Origin: Roseibium polysiphoniae
GTDB taxonomy: Bacteria > Pseudomonadota > Alphaproteobacteria > Rhizobiales > Stappiaceae
Reading direction: 5' to 3'
DNA: 64,000 bases
Assembly: GCF_014842925.1 (NCBI RefSeq)
Contig: NZ_JACYXJ010000001.1
Location: forward strand, 682,001-746,000
Below the pieces are notes generated by a model. It was not told where the DNA came from, made no database searches, and worked only from the letters and a program-made list of their open reading frames with translations. Both the position numbers and the translations under genes were made by a program. Below, in pieces: positions 61,969 to 64,000 of this stretch. Position 1 is the first letter of the stretch, and the number at the start of each line of letters is the position of its first letter.

Positions 61969-64000
61969 GTGGATATAGCTCGATACTCAATCGAAAAGCC
62001 GGTCAACACCTGGATGATCGTGCTCCTGGCGTTTCTGGGGGGGCTTTGGGGCCTCAGCACAGTCGGCCGTCTTGAAGACCCTGCCTTCACCATCAAACAG
62101 GCGCAGGTAATCACCGCCTATCCGGGCGCGACAGCGGCCGAAGTCGAGACCGAGGTGACGGAGAAGCTGGAAACGGCAATCCAGCAGATGCCTCAACTCG
62201 ACAAGATTACGTCTGTCTCACAGCCCGGGCTTTCGCGGATCGAGGTGGAAATCAAGCCCACCTACGACGGCTCCGAATTGCCGCAGGTCTGGGATGAACT
62301 GCGCCGCAAGGTCAACGACGAAACCCGAAACCTTCCCGACGGGGTCCAGCCACCTCTGGTCTATGACAGCTTCGGGGACGTCTTCGGGCTCTATTACGCC
62401 TTCACCGCCGATGGTTATTCGCGCCGGGAAATCCGCCAGACCGTGAAGAAGATCCGGCGCGAACTCCTGACCGTGGAAGGCGTTGCCAAGGTCGAAATTG
62501 CAGGGGAACCTGAGGACAATATCTATCTGAACATCTCGCAGGAGAAGATGGCCGGCCTCGGCATCTCCTTAACCGATGTTGCAGATGTGCTGTCCGCGGA
62601 AAACGCCATTCAGACCAATGGCTCGGGACTTTCCGGCGACAAGCGCATCCAGCTGATGACAGCGTCTGCCTTTGACGAATATGGCAGCATCCGAGACCTC
62701 ACCGTCGGCAAGCCGGGCTCGACTGCGATGATCCGCCTGTCTGATTTCTCGACGCTTGAGCTGGGCGAGCCTGAAGAGCCGAGCCTTCTGATCCATCATG
62801 ACGGTCAGGAAGCAGTAACGCTCGGCGTTTCACAGATCGATGGCACCAACATTGTCGACGTGGGTGCGCGGGTGATGGCAAAACTTGCCGAGATCGAGGG
62901 CAATCTGCCGCTCGGCATGGAAATCCAGCCCATCTATCAGCAGAACGTCATTGTCGATGAATCCGTCAACGGCTTTATCGTCAATCTGGGCATGTCGGTT
63001 GTCATCGTGATCGGTGTGCTCTGTCTCTTCATGGGCTGGCGCGCAAGCCTCGTCGTCGGGACGGTTCTGTTGCTGACTGTGATGGCAACCGTCCTGTTCA
63101 TGCGCATCTTCACCATCGAGATGGAGCGGATCTCGCTCGGGGCGCTGATCATCGCCATGGGCATGCTGGTCGACAACGCCATCGTGGTGGCCGAAGGCAT
63201 GATGATCAACATGCAGCGCGGGCAGAAGGCAATTCCGGCGGCAAGTCAGGTGGTGAACCAGACGAAATGGCCGCTCCTTGGCGCGACGGTCATCGGGATC
63301 ATGGCCTTTTCCGGCATCGGCCTTTCACCTGATGCGACGGGTGAATTCCTGTTCTCGCTCTTTGCGGTCATCGGCATCTCGCTGCTGCTGTCCTGGGTCT
63401 TCGCGGTCACGGTGACGCCGCTCTTCGGGAAGTATTTTTTCCGCACCACCGAAGCTGGACCGGAGCACGATCCCTATAAGGGCATCCTCTACAGGCTCTA
63501 CCGGGGGCTCCTGGTCGGATCGCTTCATGCCAGACTGCTGACCGTCGCGATCCTGATCGGGGTGACCGTGGCCTGCGTGATCAGTTTCGGCAGCGTGAAA
63601 CAGGCCTTCTTCCCCGACAGCAACACGCCGATCTTCTATGTGCATTATTGGGCGCCACAGGGCACGGACATCCGCGCGACCGAACGTGACCTGAAGGCCA
63701 TGGAAGCTGTTGTCCTGGCTGACGACCGCGTGGAGACGGTCACGACCTACGCCGGAGGCGGTGCAACGAGGTTCATGCTGACCTATTCACCGGAATCGGC
63801 CAATCCCTCCTACGGCCACATGATCATCCGCACGAAAAGCCGTGACGACATCGATCTGCTGGCCATTGAATTGCGCGAACGCTTCTATGCCGACTTCCCG
63901 GCGGCCCAGATCATGACCAAACGGCTTGTCTTCGGCCCCGGCACGGGATCGAAGATCGAAGCGCGGTTCTCAGGCCCGGATGCGGATGTGCTCAAGGCGC
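61969..64000 (+). CDS. RND efflux permease, N-terminal part (3' truncated)
   Basis: The frame is open from GTG 61969 to the end of the window, 677 codons. DIARYSIEKPVNTWMIVLLAFLGGLWGLSTVGRLEDPAF is the first helix, followed by AYPGATAAEVETEVTEKLETAIQQMPQLDKITSVSQPGLSRIEVEI in the porter domain. TM4 reads GMLVDNAIVVAEGMM, so the second Asp of AcrB is Asn as in many non-AcrB pumps. The window stops after the second porter region begins (GPGTGSKIEARFSGPDA). The GTG start lacks a clear ribosome site. Part of the TetR-adaptor-permease operon. Confidence 0.92.
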   Translation, partial: MDIARYSIEKPVNTWMIVLLAFLGGLWGLSTVGRLEDPAFTIKQAQVITAYPGATAAEVETEVTEKLETAIQQMPQLDKITSVSQPGLSRIEVEIKPTYDGSELPQVWDELRRKVNDETRNLPDGVQPPLVYDSFGDVFGLYYAFTADGYSRREIRQTVKKIRRELLTVEGVAKVEIAGEPEDNIYLNISQEKMAGLGISLTDVADVLSAENAIQTNGSGLSGDKRIQLMTASAFDEYGSIRDLTVGKPGSTAMIRLSDFSTLELGEPEEPSLLIHHDGQEAVTLGVSQIDGTNIVDVGARVMAKLAEIEGNLPLGMEIQPIYQQNVIVDESVNGFIVNLGMSVVIVIGVLCLFMGWRASLVVGTVLLLTVMATVLFMRIFTIEMERISLGALIIAMGMLVDNAIVVAEGMMINMQRGQKAIPAASQVVNQTKWPLLGATVIGIMAFSGIGLSPDATGEFLFSLFAVIGISLLLSWVFAVTVTPLFGKYFFRTTEAGPEHDPYKGILYRLYRGLLVGSLHARLLTVAILIGVTVACVISFGSVKQAFFPDSNTPIFYVHYWAPQGTDIRATERDLKAMEAVVLADDRVETVTTYAGGGATRFMLTYSPESANPSYGHMIIRTKSRDDIDLLAIELRERFYADFPAAQIMTKRLVFGPGTGSKIEARFSGPDADVLKA

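Overview
The window is chromosomal DNA of a GC-rich marine-type alphaproteobacterium, most likely order Hyphomicrobiales and close to Stappiaceae (Roseibium/Labrenzia-like). This placement is inferred from gene order (purN-purM / AI-2E permease / hdaA / ppk / ppx / rnd / aspS), a pca regulon with a divergent pcaQ, carboxyspermidine-type polyamine genes, a perfect CtrA-type box and a DMSP-lyase-like cupin. No tRNA, rRNA, CRISPR array, insertion sequence or phage gene was seen. Both ends cut through genes: a methyltransferase at the left and an RND pump at the right.

Layout. 0-9 kb: methyltransferase end, rhodanese, DMSP-lyase-like cupin, two carboxy(nor)spermidine genes, a MarR regulator overlapping an iodothyronine-deiodinase-like thioredoxin-fold gene, an ABC-F ATPase, a DUF4344-like metallopeptidase and a DinB protein. 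9.4-15.1 kb: ndk, then a padR-adaptor-permease RND efflux operon read leftward. 15.1-18.6 kb: small membrane or exported proteins, a puuE-type deacetylase, an AraC regulator of the PobR type, and a small gene behind a CtrA box. 18.6-31.3 kb: a complete 4-hydroxybenzoate/protocatechuate branch of the beta-ketoadipate pathway (pobA, pcaB, F, J, I, G, H, C, D), divergent pcaQ, and a TRAP transporter whose promoter carries the same sequence element as the pcaQ-pcaD intergenic region. 31.4-35.3 kb: sulfate activation (cysQ, cysD, fused cysNC). 35.4-40 kb: YHYH-domain secreted protein, molybdopterin oxidoreductase, AlkC-type DNA glycosylase. 40-52 kb: conserved housekeeping block (purN, purM, AI-2E permease, hdaA, ppk, ppx, rnd, an orphan ParA, aspS). 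52-64 kb: MsbA-like ABC exporter facing two tandem, unrecognised exported paralogues, a PfkB kinase, an EAL phosphodiesterase with a periplasmic sensor, and a TetR-controlled RND efflux operon.

How genes work together. PobA makes protocatechuate, PcaHG opens the ring, PcaB, PcaC and PcaD carry it to beta-ketoadipate, and PcaIJ with PcaF give succinyl-CoA and acetyl-CoA; the TRAP system is a plausible uptake route for the same aromatic acids. Ppk and Ppx make and degrade polyphosphate from one operon. Two efflux systems sit under local regulators (PadR, TetR) with candidate operators in front.

Most interesting leads: (1) a MarR gene whose promoter implies a leaderless mRNA, with a 29-bp near-palindrome over the promoter, co-transcribed with a Cys-form deiodinase-like protein; (2) two tandem exported proteins sharing a C-terminal module I cannot assign, beside an ABC exporter; (3) a CtrA box in front of a 95-residue exported or membrane protein; (4) a shared element linking the TRAP transporter to the pca regulon; (5) an RND permease with an apparent extra pair of membrane helices. 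All assignments come from reading sequence and motifs; no database search was run.
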